A stretch of 64,000 nucleotides of DNA from Reyranella aquatilis (GTDB lineage: Bacteria; Pseudomonadota; Alphaproteobacteria; Reyranellales; Reyranellaceae), in NCBI RefSeq assembly GCF_020880995.1, contig NZ_JAJISD010000001.1:1138732-1202731 (forward strand), read 5' to 3'. A model generated the notes under the pieces. The model had not been told where the DNA came from. It did no database searches and saw only the letters and a list, made by a program, of their open reading frames with translations. Positions 1 to 12,208 of this stretch are shown in pieces. A program made the position numbers and the translations under genes. Numbering within the stretch: position 1 is the first letter of the stretch; each line of letters starts with the position of its first letter.

Positions 1-71
1 CCTACACTGGGGGCAATATCGGGCAGTCAACGCCCGCGCGGAAAAACCGCATCGGGCAGGGGGAATAGCGT
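1..71 (+). other. intergenic lead-in to aapQ with ribosome binding site
   Basis: No gene end can be assigned with confidence in these 71 bases. The only frame that closes (stop at 66-68) gives a tail unlike the usual AapJ C-terminus, so the binding-protein gene expected upstream probably ends before the window. A purine-rich AGGGGGAA stretch just before 72 is a good ribosome binding site for the permease gene. Confidence 0.4.
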
Positions 72-1262
72 ATGGCAGTCGAGTCTCTCGGCTCTGCGCC
101 ACGGGTGAAAGTGGCTCCATGGAACGACCCGGTCATCCGCGGCTGGGTGTTCCAGATCGTCGTGGTCGGACTTGTCGGGTTTCTCGCCTGGTATCTGGTC
201 AGCAACACGATCGACAATCTCCAGCGTCAGAAGATCGCGAGCGGCTTCCACTACCTGGAGCGTGAAGCCGGGTTCGAGATCGGCGACACCATGATCGAGT
301 ATTCGCCGGCGAGTACGTACGCGCGCGCGATCTGGGTCGGCATCCTCAACACGCTGCGCGTCGCCGTCCTCGGCATCATCCTCAGCACCCTTCTGGGCAC
401 GATCATCGGCGTGGGCCGGCTCTCGCCCAACTGGCTGCTCAGCCGCATCTGCAGCTGGTACGTCGAGGCCTTCCGCAACGTGCCGCTCCTCCTGTGGCTG
501 TTCCTTTTCTACAAGCTGATCAGCGAGGCCTTTCCCGGCCCCCGTCAGGCGATCTCCCTGATGTGGAACAGCGTCTTCCTCAGCAATCGCGGCGTCTATT
601 TCCCGGTGCCGATGGCCGACCCCATCCACAAGTGGATGGGCCTGGCGTTCCTGGTCGGAATCGCCGGCGCCTGGTTGGTGGCCCGCTGGGCCAGGAAGCG
701 GCAGGAAGCCACGGGACAGCCCTTCCCGGTCATCTCCGCGAGCCTCGGCATCATGGTCGGCCTGCCCGCCCTTGTCTGGCTGGCCGGCGGCGCGCCGCAC
801 CACATGAGCTGGCCGGAACTGAAGGGCTTCAACTTCGCCGGCGGCACCGTGATCCAGCCGGAGTTCACCGCACTTCTGGTGGGCCTCGTGCTCTACACCT
901 CTGCGTTCGTCGCTGAGATCGTGCGCTCCGGCATCCTGGCCCTGCACAAGGGCCAGAGCGAGGCGGCGGCGGCGCTCGGCCTGTCGCGCGGTCAGGCGAT
1001 GCGACTGGTGCTGCTGCCCCAGGCGCTGCGGGTCATCGTCCCGCCGATGACCAGCCAGTATCTCAACATCACCAAGAACAGTTCGCTCGCCATCGCGATC
1101 GGCTATCCGGATCTGGTCGCCTCGATCAACGTGACGATCAACCAGACCGGCCAGGCGATCGAGAACATCCTGATCATCATGGCTGCCTATCTCTCGGTCA
1201 GCCTTTCGATCTCGGCGTTCATGAACTGGTACAACAAACGCATCGCCCTGACGGAGCGCTGA
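72..1262 (+). CDS. aapQ: general L-amino acid ABC transporter permease, AapQ/BztB type
   Basis: Inner-membrane permease of a polar amino-acid importer (His/Glu/Gln/Arg-type HisMQ family). The 396-aa product has a first membrane helix at about residues 25-45, a periplasmic insertion typical of the longer AapQ/BztB proteins, and the C-terminal cytoplasmic EAA loop ([14 protein letters not shown] near residue 296, ending [12 protein letters not shown]) that contacts the ATPase. Its length, near 400 aa rather than 220-240, separates it from ordinary HisM/GlnP permeases. The stop is 2 nt before aapM, then aapP follows, so the three form an operon. The periplasmic receptor gene aapJ is presumably just left of the window. 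Family assignment is strong; exact substrate range is inferred. Confidence 0.9.
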   Translation: MAVESLGSAPRVKVAPWNDPVIRGWVFQIVVVGLVGFLAWYLVSNTIDNLQRQKIASGFHYLEREAGFEIGDTMIEYSPASTYARAIWVGILNTLRVAVLGIILSTLLGTIIGVGRLSPNWLLSRICSWYVEAFRNVPLLLWLFLFYKLISEAFPGPRQAISLMWNSVFLSNRGVYFPVPMADPIHKWMGLAFLVGIAGAWLVARWARKRQEATGQPFPVISASLGIMVGLPALVWLAGGAPHHMSWPELKGFNFAGGTVIQPEFTALLVGLVLYTSAFVAEIVRSGILALHKGQSEAAAALGLSRGQAMRLVLLPQALRVIVPPMTSQYLNITKNSSLAIAIGYPDLVASINVTINQTGQAIENILIIMAAYLSVSLSISAFMNWYNKRIALTER

Positions 1263-1264
1263 GC

Positions 1265-2545
1265 ATGACCGACGCCATGCCTGCCGGCGACCGCAAGCCG
1301 CTCGCCCCTCCCGTCGAAGACACCGGCATGATCGGGTGGGCTCGCAAGAACCTGTTCTCGAGCTGGGGCAACGGGATCACGACGATCGTGCTGATCGTAG
1401 CCGTCGTCTGGGTGCTGAACGGGTTCCTCGAATGGGCCCTGTTCACGGCCAACTTCACGGCCTCTACCGGCAGCGAATGCCGCGGGGGCGGCGCCTGCTG
1501 GGCGCTCATCCGCGAGAAGTTCCGCTATATCTTCTTCGGCTCCTTCCCCTACGAGCAGCACTGGCGGCCGCTCTTCGCCGTCATCGCCATGCTGGCCATG
1601 CTGGTACTGAGCGCCGACCGCCGCATGTGGAACTGGCGCCTTCTCGTGATCTGGGGCATCGGCTCGTTCGTCACCTTCCTGCTGATGTTCGGCCAGATCC
1701 ACATCCCGCTGAGCCTGATCCTGTTCGTGGCGCTGGTCTGCGGCGGTGCCGGCCTCGCGCTGCGCAGCGCGCTCGCGACGCCGTCCGAGCGCATGGCCTA
1801 CTACGCGCTGATCGGCATCGGCGCGGTGGGCCTCGTCCTGCGCATCCTGGGCGTCCTGCCCAAGTGGAGCATCGGCATCGCGCCGCTCAGCTACGTCGAG
1901 ACCAGCCTGTGGGGCGGTCTGCCGGTGACGCTGATCCTCGCCACCTATGGCCTCGCCTTCGCCTTCCCCTACGGTGTCCTGCTCGCGCTGGGACGGCGCT
2001 CCAACCTGCCCCTGATCAAGGGTCTCTGCGTGGGGTTCATCGAGCTGATCCGCGGCGTTCCGTTGATCAGCCTGCTGATCATGGCCTCGGTGATGCTGCC
2101 GCTGTTCCTGCCGTCGGGCACGACCATCGACAAGTTCCTGCGCGCCCAGGTCGCCGTCATCCTGTTCGCGGGTGCCTACATCGCAGAGGTCATTCGCGGC
2201 GGCCTGCAGTCCCTGCCCAAGGGCCAGTTCGAGGCCGCCGACGCGATGGGCCTCAACTATCCGCAGAAGACGCTGCTGATCATCCTGCCACAGGCCCTGC
2301 GGGTGGTGATCCCGCCGCTGATCAACACCTTCATCGGCTTCTTCAAGGACACGTCGCTGGTGCTGATCATCGGCATCTTCGACTTCCTCAACACCGCCAA
2401 CCAGGCGCTGGTCGATCCAAACTGGGCGGGCTTTCCAGGCGAGGTCTACCTGTTCGCCGCCTTCGTCTACTTCATCTTCTGTTACTCGATGTCGCGGTAC
2501 AGCAAGTATCTCGAGGTCGAACTCAACAAGGGTACGCGCCGCTAG
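1265..2545 (+). CDS. aapM: general L-amino acid ABC transporter permease, AapM/BztC type
   Basis: Second membrane subunit of the Aap importer, expected to pair with AapQ as a heterodimer. The 426-aa sequence has an N-terminal helix (about residues 38-60), a large periplasmic region with paired cysteines ([10 protein letters not shown]), several helices, and the EAA motif [14 protein letters not shown] near residue 322 followed by [12 protein letters not shown]. It starts 2 nt after the aapQ stop, so translation is likely coupled. AapP begins 20 nt downstream. The order Q-M-P is that of rhizobial aapJQMP and Rhodobacter bztABCD operons. Confidence in the family is high. Confidence 0.9.
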   Translation: MTDAMPAGDRKPLAPPVEDTGMIGWARKNLFSSWGNGITTIVLIVAVVWVLNGFLEWALFTANFTASTGSECRGGGACWALIREKFRYIFFGSFPYEQHWRPLFAVIAMLAMLVLSADRRMWNWRLLVIWGIGSFVTFLLMFGQIHIPLSLILFVALVCGGAGLALRSALATPSERMAYYALIGIGAVGLVLRILGVLPKWSIGIAPLSYVETSLWGGLPVTLILATYGLAFAFPYGVLLALGRRSNLPLIKGLCVGFIELIRGVPLISLLIMASVMLPLFLPSGTTIDKFLRAQVAVILFAGAYIAEVIRGGLQSLPKGQFEAADAMGLNYPQKTLLIILPQALRVVIPPLINTFIGFFKDTSLVLIIGIFDFLNTANQALVDPNWAGFPGEVYLFAAFVYFIFCYSMSRYSKYLEVELNKGTRR

Positions 2546-2565
2546 GCGCCGTCAGGGAGCAATTC

Positions 2566-3336
<771 letters not shown>

Positions 3337-3343
3337 AGACGCC

Positions 3344-3364
3344 GCGGAGCCGCCTTGGCTCCGC
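3344..3364 (+). terminator. stem-loop after aapP, possible terminator
   Basis: A perfect 8-bp GC-rich stem (GCGGAGCC pairs with GGCTCCGC, loop GCCTT) lies 8 nt after the aapP stop and 27 nt before the rfbB start. No T-tract follows, so it may instead be a weak or Rho-assisted terminator or an mRNA 3'-end stabiliser. Confidence 0.45.
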
Positions 3365-3390
3365 CGCGATCTCCGCCTAGAAGGCCGGGC

Positions 3391-4443
3391 ATGAGGATAC
3401 TCGTCACCGGCGGCGCGGGCTTCATCGGCTCGGCGGTCGTGCGCCACATCATCCGCGACACCGACTGGACCGTCGCCAATGTCGACAAGCTCACCTATGC
3501 CGGCAATCTCGAATCGCTGGCCGAGGCCCGCACCAGCAACCGGCACCGCCATTTCAAGGTCGACATCTGCGATCGCGGCGCGATCGACGCGGTGCTGGCC
3601 GACGTCCGGCCCGAGGCCGTCCTGCACCTGGCCGCCGAAAGCCACGTCGACCGGTCGATCGACGGCGCCGCCCCCTTCATCGAGACCAACGTCGTCGGCA
3701 CCTATACCCTGCTGGAGGCCGTCCTCGCCTACTGGCGCACGCTCGACGAGAGCACGCGGGCGCGCTTCCGGTTCCAGCACATCTCGACCGACGAGGTCTT
3801 CGGCTCCCTGGGTTCGACCGGGCGCTTCACGGAGACGACCCCCTACGCGCCCAACTCGCCCTATTCCGCCAGCAAGGCGGCCTCGGACCATCTCGTCCGC
3901 GCCTGGCACCACACCTACGGATTGCCGACCCTTGCCACCAACTGCTCGAACAATTACGGCCCCTATCATTTTCCCGAGAAGCTGATCCCGCTGATCATCA
4001 TCCGCGCGCTGCGCGGCGAGAGCCTGCCCGTCTACGGCAAGGGCGAGAACGTGCGGGACTGGCTTCACGTCGAGGATCATGCCGAGGCCCTCACCCTGGT
4101 GCTGCGCAAGGGGCGTCCAGGCGAGACCTACAATGTCGGCGGCGACAGCGAGCGCCGGAACATCGACGTCGTGCTCGGCATCTGCCGCCTGCTCGACGAG
4201 ATGGTGCCGGACAGCCCACATCGCCCGCACGAATCCCTGATCGGGTTCGTGACCGACCGGCCCGGCCATGACGCACGCTACGCCATCGACGCGAGCAAGA
4301 TATCGAGCGAACTGGGCTGGCGCCCCCGGCACGACTTCGAGAGCGGCCTGCGCGATACGGTGCGCTGGTTCCTGGACAATCGCGCCTGGTGGGAACGGGT
4401 GATGAGCGGCGCCTACCGGGGCGAGCGGCTGGGCCTGGGCTGA
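3391..4443 (+). CDS. rfbB: dTDP-glucose 4,6-dehydratase
   Basis: Converts dTDP-D-glucose to dTDP-4-keto-6-deoxy-D-glucose in the cytoplasm, the branch point for dTDP-6-deoxysugars. The 350-aa extended SDR has the NAD-binding motif GGAGFIGS at residues 8-15, the catalytic STDE set (Thr133, Asp134, Glu135) and Tyr158-x3-Lys162 (YSASK). The family-specific [18 protein letters not shown] and [13 protein letters not shown] segments are present. The ATG at 3391 is preceded by AAGG and gives the standard N-terminus; the upstream in-frame TTG is unlikely. It converges on the aminotransferase gene, which with the ketoisomerase gene would use its product. The symbol could equally be rmlB. Confidence 0.93.
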   Translation: MRILVTGGAGFIGSAVVRHIIRDTDWTVANVDKLTYAGNLESLAEARTSNRHRHFKVDICDRGAIDAVLADVRPEAVLHLAAESHVDRSIDGAAPFIETNVVGTYTLLEAVLAYWRTLDESTRARFRFQHISTDEVFGSLGSTGRFTETTPYAPNSPYSASKAASDHLVRAWHHTYGLPTLATNCSNNYGPYHFPEKLIPLIIIRALRGESLPVYGKGENVRDWLHVEDHAEALTLVLRKGRPGETYNVGGDSERRNIDVVLGICRLLDEMVPDSPHRPHESLIGFVTDRPGHDARYAIDASKISSELGWRPRHDFESGLRDTVRWFLDNRAWWERVMSGAYRGERLGLG

Positions 4444-4485
4444 GCCGATCGTAGCGCGGCAGCCGCGCCGCGCCGCGCCGGAGCC

Positions 4486-5586
4486 TCAGGCCAGCGCCTG
4501 CCTGACAATCGAGCAGACTTCGTCGACCGCCTCCAGCGGCATGTGCGGCCCCATGGGCAGGCTGAGCACGGTGTCAGCCAGCTTTTCGGCAAGAGGATAG
4601 CTGCCCTTCCCCTGCTTGAGGTCGGCATAGGCGTCCTGGAGATGCGGTGGGATCGGATAGTGGATCAGCGACCCGATCCCGGCGTTCTCGAGCGCCTTGA
4701 CCAGGTCTGCACGGCGAGCCGTGCGGACGACATACAAGTGCCAGACCGGCTCCGCCCATTGAGGAACGTTGGGCAATGCGAGGCTCGGGATATCGGCCAG
4801 TCTGTCGTCGTAGCGTGCCGCAATGATCCGACGGCGGTCGTTCCACTCATCGAGCCTGGGCAACTTGGCGCGCAGGAACGCCGCCTGCAATTCATCGAGC
4901 CGAGAATTGAAGCCCCGCTCCAGGTTCACGTACTTCACGCGACTGCCATAGTTCCGGAGCACCCGCAGACGTTCGGCCAACGCCGCGTCGTCCGTCGTGA
5001 CCGCACCGCCGTCTCCGAAGGCGCCGATGTTCTTGCTGGGAAAGAAGCTGTGGGCGCCGGCATCACCGAGCGAGCCGGTGCGTCGCCCGCGTACCCGCGC
5101 GCCCTGCGCCTGCGCCACGTCCTCGATCACCTTCAGCCCATGCTTGGCCGCGAGCGCCATGATCGCATCCATGTCGGCCGGCTGGCCGTACAGGTGAACC
5201 GGCATGATCGCCCGCGTCCGGGACGTCACCGCGGCAGCGATCCTGTCGGGATCGATGTTGGGCCCGCCGGGCGTCGGCTCGACCGGCACGACCCGGGCGC
5301 CCACCGCGGTCACCGCGAGCCAGGTCGCGATGTAGGTGTTGGACGGCACGATGACCTCATCGCCGGCGCCGAGGTCCCAGGCCCGCAGCACGAGTTCCAG
5401 CGCCTCGAGGCCGTTGCCCAGTCCGATGCAATGCTTCGTGCCGCAATAGGCGGCGTACTCCGCCTCGAAGGCCTCGACCTCCCTACCAAGCACGAACCAT
5501 CCCGATTCCATCACGCGCGCATAGGCGGCATCGAGTTCGGGCTTGAGCTCCGCATAGACCGACTTCATGTCCAGGAACGGGATCAT
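4486..5586 (-). CDS. DegT/DnrJ/EryC1 sugar aminotransferase, FdtB/QdtB type
   Basis: PLP-dependent transaminase of nucleotide-sugar synthesis, predicted to aminate C3 of a dTDP-3-keto-6-deoxyhexose. The 366-aa protein has the fold-type I layout: nucleotide-binding [19 protein letters not shown], and the PLP lysine Lys185 in [15 protein letters not shown]. The C-terminal HLYVVR and [15 protein letters not shown] segments are typical of FdtB/QdtB/WecE relatives. Its ATG overlaps the stop of the upstream ketoisomerase gene by 4 nt, indicating translational coupling. The Fuc3N versus Qui3N outcome depends on the isomerase stereochemistry, which I cannot read from sequence. Confidence 0.87.
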   Translation of the reverse strand: MIPFLDMKSVYAELKPELDAAYARVMESGWFVLGREVEAFEAEYAAYCGTKHCIGLGNGLEALELVLRAWDLGAGDEVIVPSNTYIATWLAVTAVGARVVPVEPTPGGPNIDPDRIAAAVTSRTRAIMPVHLYGQPADMDAIMALAAKHGLKVIEDVAQAQGARVRGRRTGSLGDAGAHSFFPSKNIGAFGDGGAVTTDDAALAERLRVLRNYGSRVKYVNLERGFNSRLDELQAAFLRAKLPRLDEWNDRRRIIAARYDDRLADIPSLALPNVPQWAEPVWHLYVVRTARRADLVKALENAGIGSLIHYPIPPHLQDAYADLKQGKGSYPLAEKLADTVLSLPMGPHMPLEAVDEVCSIVRQALA

Positions 5587-6011
5587 GCGCCCCTCGCCGC
5601 TTCGCGCTTGAAGGCCTCGTAGTCCCGCAGGTACTCGCCCTCGTCGTAGAGGGTAGAGGCAACCACCAGGATGGCGGTCTGCGGCGCGAAGTCCGTCAGT
5701 TCATGCCAGACCATCGGGCCGATGTGCAGCGCCCGCCCCGGATCGTCGAGCGACACCGTCTCGCTGACGCTGCCGTCGTCCAGGAGCACCCGGCAGGAAC
5801 CGTTCATCACCAGTGTGACGAGGTGCGACTCACGGTGCCCATGGCGTCCGCGCCACTGACCGGGAGCGATGCCGTGCAGCCAGAACAGTCGGCGCGGCGC
5901 GAAGCCGAGTTCCTGATCGAACTCCAGGAAGTTGATGCTGCCGCGTGTGTCGCTCTTTCCGGGAACGGAAAGCCAGCGGCAATGACGGGTCTTGAGCGAA
6001 GGAAGGGTCAT
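5583..6011 (-). CDS. dTDP-6-deoxy-3,4-ketohexulose isomerase, FdtA/QdtA (WxcM-like) family
   Basis: Small cupin enzyme that moves the keto group of dTDP-4-keto-6-deoxyglucose from C4 to C3. The 142-aa length matches FdtA/QdtA. Visible family marks are [19 protein letters not shown], the cupin motif [10 protein letters not shown] with histidines expected at the active site, and [18 protein letters not shown]. It overlaps the aminotransferase by 4 nt, so ketone transfer and amination are made together. rfbB lies just beyond on the opposite strand. A glucose-1-phosphate thymidylyltransferase and an N-acyltransferase are not in the window. Confidence 0.85.
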   Translation of the reverse strand: MTLPSLKTRHCRWLSVPGKSDTRGSINFLEFDQELGFAPRRLFWLHGIAPGQWRGRHGHRESHLVTLVMNGSCRVLLDDGSVSETVSLDDPGRALHIGPMVWHELTDFAPQTAILVVASTLYDEGEYLRDYEAFKREAARGA

Positions 6012-6030
6012 GGGCGGGCGGCAGCCTATC

Positions 6031-6960
6031 TCAGCGCTTCATCGTTTGCAGCTTGCGCCATTGCATGTAGACAACCCCGCTCAGGGCAACCAGCCCGCCG
6101 ACGATCTGGTAGACGTTGGGCATGAAGCCATACGCCATTGACCACAATACGGCGAAAAACGGCACCAGATTGACCCAGAGCGACGCAATTGCGACACCGA
6201 GCCGGCTGGCACCGATGTTCCAGAAATAGGCGCCCATCGCGCTGGCGAACACGGCGATGAGCAGGAGCTGCGTCCAGATCCAGGCGTCGGCCACCGCGAA
6301 GGGCGACCGCGCCCAGCCGATGACCACCAGGGCCAGGCTGAGCGGAACCATCCACCCCAGCGCTGACAGGGACGCGACATAGGCGCGGTGGAGCTGGCTG
6401 GCCCGGTCGAACCAGGCCTGCGCCTTGAGGCTGTAGAGGGTCCACAGGGCGTTGGAGAGCAGAACCACGATCTCGCCGCCGCCGAGCGTGAGCGCGCCCC
6501 GGCCGAACAGGCTGCCGGCCGCGAGTATGGCCCCACCAGACAGGGTGAGCGCCAGCGCCACGCCGAACCCCGGATCGAAGCGCATGCCGGTTACGAGGCG
6601 CACCGTCACCGCCGCCACCAGCGGGCCCGCCACCTGGACCGCCGCCGCCGATATCGGATTGCTGAAGCGGATGCCGATCGTGAAGATCACGAAGAAGCCG
6701 CTCATCATCAGGCCGATCAGCAGGAAGCGCTTCAGGCCGACGTCGATCCTCAGGCTGCCGGCCCCTTCGACCAGGACGAGGACCATCGCCAGCGTGGCCA
6801 CGGCCGCCAGAGTGCGCACGGCCAGCATCGGCACGACGTCGAAGTGCTGGAGCATGACCTTGGAGACGGGCACGTTCGCGCCCCAGCTCAGCCCCACGAA
6901 CACCATGGCGGCGAAGGCGCCCAGCATGCGGTTCCGGTCACGGCCGGCAATCTGGGTCAT
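6031..6960 (-). CDS. EamA/DMT-family transporter
   Basis: Inner-membrane transporter of the drug/metabolite superfamily, 309 aa with about ten hydrophobic helices in two EamA repeats, including GLSWGANVPVSK at the N-terminus and ASLWVNLVPFFAVLW in the second half. Substrates of such proteins range over amino acids, purines and metabolites, and none can be assigned here. Its ATG overlaps the stop of the upstream paralogue by 4 nt (6957-6960). It precedes the sugar isomerase gene by 19 nt, so co-transcription with the aminosugar genes is possible. Confidence 0.82.
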   Translation of the reverse strand: MTQIAGRDRNRMLGAFAAMVFVGLSWGANVPVSKVMLQHFDVVPMLAVRTLAAVATLAMVLVLVEGAGSLRIDVGLKRFLLIGLMMSGFFVIFTIGIRFSNPISAAAVQVAGPLVAAVTVRLVTGMRFDPGFGVALALTLSGGAILAAGSLFGRGALTLGGGEIVVLLSNALWTLYSLKAQAWFDRASQLHRAYVASLSALGWMVPLSLALVVIGWARSPFAVADAWIWTQLLLIAVFASAMGAYFWNIGASRLGVAIASLWVNLVPFFAVLWSMAYGFMPNVYQIVGGLVALSGVVYMQWRKLQTMKR

Positions 6961-7877
6961 CGCCGCGCCGCGCGCGTCTGGCGGATCTGATGCTGGGCGA
7001 TACCCGCCAGCACGACGAAGCCGCCCGCGACCTGCATCCAGCTCGGCTCGCGCCCCATCAGGGCCGCGAGGCCGATGGCGAACACCGGCGCGGAATTGGC
7101 GAACAGCGAGGCCACGGGCACGCCGACCAGCGACACGCCGGTATTCCAGAGGAGCACGGCGACAGCCACCCCCAGCACACCGATCCAGGCCACCATGCCC
7201 CACTCGACCGGCGTCGGCGGGCGTGTCGGCCAGACCAGGCCGCCCAGCGCCCAGACGACTGCGCAGACCAGACCGAGAAGCACGCTTGCGACCGTCGAGG
7301 TGAGCGCCGACAACGCGATCTGGCCGCGATCGGAAAGCCACTGCTGGGCCCGGATCGAATACCAGCTCCAGCAGAGCTGGGCGATCACCAGCAGCCCCTC
7401 CCCGCCCTGGAGACCGAACGAGCCCGGCGCCCGGCCCGGCGTGCCCAGGACCACGACGATGCCGCCTGCGACCACCAGCACCAGCGTGAAGAGAAAGCCG
7501 GACGGCGTGGTTGATCCCAGCATCACGCGCGACAGCAGCGTCGCCCAGATCGGCCCGCACATCAGGACGATCGCCGAGGTCGCCGGATGGGCATGCGCGA
7601 CGCCGAACGTGTAGAGCACCGAGAAAGCCGTCATGGCCGTCCCGAGTCTCAGCAGCCGCCCCCACTGCAGCGGGCGAGGAGGCGCCGCTGGCCGCTTGCT
7701 GAGCAGCACGGCCAGCCAAAGGACCGGCAGGCCCAGGATGTAGCGCGACCAGGACAGCAGCCAGTTGTCGTAGTGCTCGGCCAGGGCCGCCAGCACCGGG
7801 ATCATCGACCCCCAGATGAGGGCCGCCAGCAGCAGCACGAGGGAGGCGCGGCGCAGCGCACCGACGGAAGGAGACAC
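6957..7877 (-). CDS. EamA/DMT-family transporter, paralogue of the next gene
   Basis: 306-aa polytopic membrane protein with two EamA repeats (AALIWGSMIPVLAAL near the start, GVPVASLFANSAPVFAIGLAAL in the second repeat). It starts with GTG at 7877. The 4-nt ATGA overlap with the following EamA gene suggests balanced synthesis, and the two may work as a pair. They differ clearly in sequence, so an old duplication is more likely than a recent one. It lies 12 nt downstream of folB, so it may belong to the same transcript. No substrate can be assigned. Confidence 0.82.
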   Translation of the reverse strand: MSPSVGALRRASLVLLLAALIWGSMIPVLAALAEHYDNWLLSWSRYILGLPVLWLAVLLSKRPAAPPRPLQWGRLLRLGTAMTAFSVLYTFGVAHAHPATSAIVLMCGPIWATLLSRVMLGSTTPSGFLFTLVLVVAGGIVVVLGTPGRAPGSFGLQGGEGLLVIAQLCWSWYSIRAQQWLSDRGQIALSALTSTVASVLLGLVCAVVWALGGLVWPTRPPTPVEWGMVAWIGVLGVAVAVLLWNTGVSLVGVPVASLFANSAPVFAIGLAALMGREPSWMQVAGGFVVLAGIAQHQIRQTRAARR

Positions 7878-7889
7878 CGACCGCGCCGC

Positions 7890-8267
7890 TCAGCCCGGAG
7901 AGCGACGGCGGACAACCTCGTAACCGACCCGGCAATCGCCGTAGACGTCGGGCTTCTCGGTCGAGACCCGGGCCTCGACGACCTGCGGCTGGGCGAGGCA
8001 AAGGTCGAGGATGGCCTCGACCAGCGTTTCCTGGAGGTTGAAGTGCCGGCTGCCGGCAAGCGCTACGACGCCGTCGTGGATGATGTCGTAGTTCAGCACG
8101 TTGGCGATGCTGTCGTCGGCTGCGCGCTCGGGCTCCGCCAGCAGCAGATCGACGTTGATGACGACCGCCTGCGGCTTGGCCAGTTCGAAATCGTAGATGC
8201 CGATCGAGACCTGCAGGCGCAGGTCGCGGATGAAGATCCGTCGCTGGGAGGTGGTGGCCATGGTCAC
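7890..8267 (-). CDS. folB: dihydroneopterin aldolase
   Basis: Folate-pathway enzyme that cleaves 7,8-dihydroneopterin to 6-hydroxymethyl-7,8-dihydropterin and glycolaldehyde. The product, about 125 aa, has the FolB landmarks IFIRDLRLQVSIGIYDFE (N-terminus), NYDIIHDGVVALAGSRHFNLQETLVEAI in the middle and the C-terminal EKPDVYG segment with the expected lysine. Two starts are possible: GTG at 8267, overlapping the previous stop by 4 nt, or ATG at 8261, preceded by AAGAAG. Coupling to a pteridine-reductase-like gene supports a pterin role. Confidence 0.88.
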   Translation of the reverse strand: MTMATTSQRRIFIRDLRLQVSIGIYDFELAKPQAVVINVDLLLAEPERAADDSIANVLNYDIIHDGVVALAGSRHFNLQETLVEAILDLCLAQPQVVEARVSTEKPDVYGDCRVGYEVVRRRSPG

Positions 8268-9025
8268 TTCTTCTTTTTCTTGTCGAAGGCGATGTCGCGG
8301 GGGCGACCGGTCAGGTGCTCGCCGCTATCGACGATCAGCGTATCGCCCGTGTAGCTCGGCGTCGCCACGATGAAGCGGAGCGCGCGGACGAGATCGTCCG
8401 TCGTCACGCCGACGCCCAGCGGGTTCGCGGCATGCTGCTCGGCAAAGCGTGCGTCGGTCTGGCTACCGCTGCGCAGGGTCAATCCGGGCGCGATGCCGGC
8501 CACCCGCAGCCGCGGCGCGAAGGACTGCGCCAGCAGGGTCGTCAGCCCCTGGAGGCCGACCTTCGAAAGGGTATAGGTCAGGAAGTCGGGGTTGAGATTG
8601 AACAGCTTCTGGTCGAGCACGTTCACGATCAAACCGGTCTCGCCGGCGGGAAGCTGCCGCGCCAGCGCCTGGGCGAGCAGCAGCGGCGCCCGCAGGTTGA
8701 TCGCCATGTGCAGGTCGAAATCGGCCGCCGTCGCGGTCGGCGCCCGGTCCAGCTTGAAGAGCGAGGCGCTGTTGACCAGGCAGGTGAGAGCCACGCCGGG
8801 TGCCCTGCACTTGCCGATCAGCGCCTCGGTCTGCTTCACCGAGGCAAGATCGGCCTTCACCGCCGCCGCCTTGCCGCCGGCCTTTCGGATGGCGGCCACG
8901 GTCTCCCGCGCCCCGGCAGCCGAGTCCTTGTGGTGCACGAAGACGAAAAAGCCGTCGGCCGCCAGCGCCATGGCCAGCGCGCGGCCGATCCGTACCCCCG
9001 CCCCCGTGACCAACGCGCCTTTCAT
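8264..9025 (-). CDS. SDR-family pteridine reductase, FolM/PTR1-like
   Basis: Short-chain dehydrogenase of 253 aa with the NADP-binding motif TGAGVRIGRA near residues 7-16 and Tyr151-x3-Lys155 (YTLSK). At the usual catalytic serine position there is Asp138 (IVNVLDQK). From family knowledge, aspartate here marks pteridine reductase PTR1 and dihydromonapterin reductase FolM. Together with the overlap to folB this supports reduction of a dihydropterin or dihydrofolate. The C-terminus is an odd run of five lysines (FDKKKKK) encoded by an A/G-rich tract that also serves as the folB ribosome binding site. An ordinary SDR of unknown substrate is the alternative. Confidence 0.78.
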   Translation of the reverse strand: MKGALVTGAGVRIGRALAMALAADGFFVFVHHKDSAAGARETVAAIRKAGGKAAAVKADLASVKQTEALIGKCRAPGVALTCLVNSASLFKLDRAPTATAADFDLHMAINLRAPLLLAQALARQLPAGETGLIVNVLDQKLFNLNPDFLTYTLSKVGLQGLTTLLAQSFAPRLRVAGIAPGLTLRSGSQTDARFAEQHAANPLGVGVTTDDLVRALRFIVATPSYTGDTLIVDSGEHLTGRPRDIAFDKKKKK

Positions 9026-9079
9026 GCTGCGACACCCGCCCTTGGTGACTGAAAGAGTGGCGGGTTCTAGCATGCGACC

Positions 9080-10187
9080 ATGAATTCGTCCCCGTTCGAA
9101 ACCGTCGACTGCGTTGTCATTGGCGCAGGTGTTGTCGGCCTCGCCGTCGCCCGCGCTCTTGCCCTTGCCGGCCGTGAGGTCATCGTCGTGGAGGCGGCCG
9201 ACGCCATCGGCACAGAGACCAGTTCGCGCAACTCTGAGGTCATCCACGCCGGCATCTACTACCCCAAGGGCAGCCTGATGGCCCGTTCCTGCGTGGCCGG
9301 CCGGCGCATGCTCTATGCCTATTGCAAGGACCACGGCGTGCCGCATCTCAACTGCGGCAAGCTGATCGTGGCGACCAACCAGGCCGAGAGCGAGAAGCTT
9401 GCCGAGATCAAGGGAAGGGCCGAGGCCAACGGCGTCGAGGGCATGCGCTTCCTGAGCGCCGCCGAGGCGATGGCGATGGAGCCCAACCTGCAATGCACCG
9501 CGGCCTTGCTCTCGCCCAGCACCGGCATCGTCGACAGCCATTCGTACATGCTCGCGCTGCAGGGCGACGCCGAGAGCCACGGCGCGATGTTCGCCTTCAA
9601 CAGTCCGGTGAAGAGCGGCCGCGTCGTCGATGGAGGCGTGGAGATCGAGGTCGGTGGAACCGAGCCGATGAACCTGCGTTGCCGACTGCTGATCAACGCG
9701 GCGGGCCTGCACGCCCCCGGCCTGGCAAAAAAGATCGTGGGCATGCCATCCGAGCACATTCCGACCGCGTACTACGCCAAGGGAAACTACTTCACCTTGA
9801 CCGGCCGTTCGCCCTTCTCCCGCCTGATCTACCCGGTGCCCGTGCCGGGCGGCCTCGGTGTGCACATCACCGTCGACATGGGCGGGCAGGCGAAGTTCGG
9901 TCCCGACGTCGAATGGATCGACAGCATCGAATACAGCGTCGATCCCCATCGCGCCGACAAGTTCTATGCCGCCGTGCGCAAGTACTGGCCGGGCCTCAAG
10001 GACGGTGCCCTTCAGCCCGGTTATGCCGGCATCCGCCCCAAGATCGTGCCGCCGGGTGCGCCGGCGCAGGATTTCACCATCACCGGCCCCGCCGAGCATG
10101 GCGTGACCGGCCTCATCAACCTGTTCGGCATCGAATCGCCCGGCCTCACCGCTTCGCTGGCACTGGCCGAGCAGGTGCGCGACCTCG

Positions 10188-10201
<14 letters not shown>
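9080..10201 (+). CDS. FAD-dependent oxidoreductase, L-2-hydroxyglutarate oxidase-like
   Basis: 373-aa DAO-superfamily flavoprotein. The N-terminal GxGxxG dinucleotide motif ([16 protein letters not shown]) is followed by [18 protein letters not shown], a hallmark of L-2-hydroxyglutarate dehydrogenase/oxidase (LhgO/L2HGDH) proteins. [17 protein letters not shown] and the C-terminal [20 protein letters not shown] also match that group. It would oxidise L-2-hydroxyglutarate to 2-oxoglutarate, passing electrons to oxygen or quinone. It diverges from the SDR gene with a 54-nt gap. A 14-bp tandem duplication spans its stop codon and the start of the esterase gene. Confidence 0.82.
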
Positions 10202-12118
<1,917 letters not shown>

Positions 12119-12134
12119 CGCTGGAAGCGTCAAG

Positions 12135-12208
12135 GGAGCGCGCAACTCCAGTTGCGCTCTTTCTTTGATGCTCGACGAAGCTTGAGCGCAACTGGAGTTG
12201 CGCGCTCC
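12135..12208. terminator. palindromic bidirectional terminator: two inverted 25-bp copies
   Basis: The 25 bases at 12135-12159 recur as an exact inverted copy at 12184-12208, with 24 bp between. Each arm is itself a hairpin (core GCGCAACTCCAGTTGCGC). On the + strand the first hairpin is followed by TTTCTTT, as expected for an intrinsic terminator of the nitronate monooxygenase gene. The distal arm touches the stop codon of the convergent membrane-protein gene. The nested symmetry also resembles a small REP/BIME-type unit. Confidence 0.75.

Noticed and set aside
27..947. Long minus-strand frame opposite aapQ
   Set aside because: Shadow of aapQ; composition is charged and lacks any domain, while the plus-strand permease has clear family motifs.
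1336..2565. N-terminal extension of aapP
   Set aside because: Same frame as aapP but lies inside aapM in another frame; the ATG at 2566 has a good ribosome binding site and gives the standard length.
6961..8001. Fused N-terminal extension of the second EamA protein
   Set aside because: It is the out-of-frame shadow of the upstream EamA gene and folB; the two genes are separated by a 4-nt overlap.
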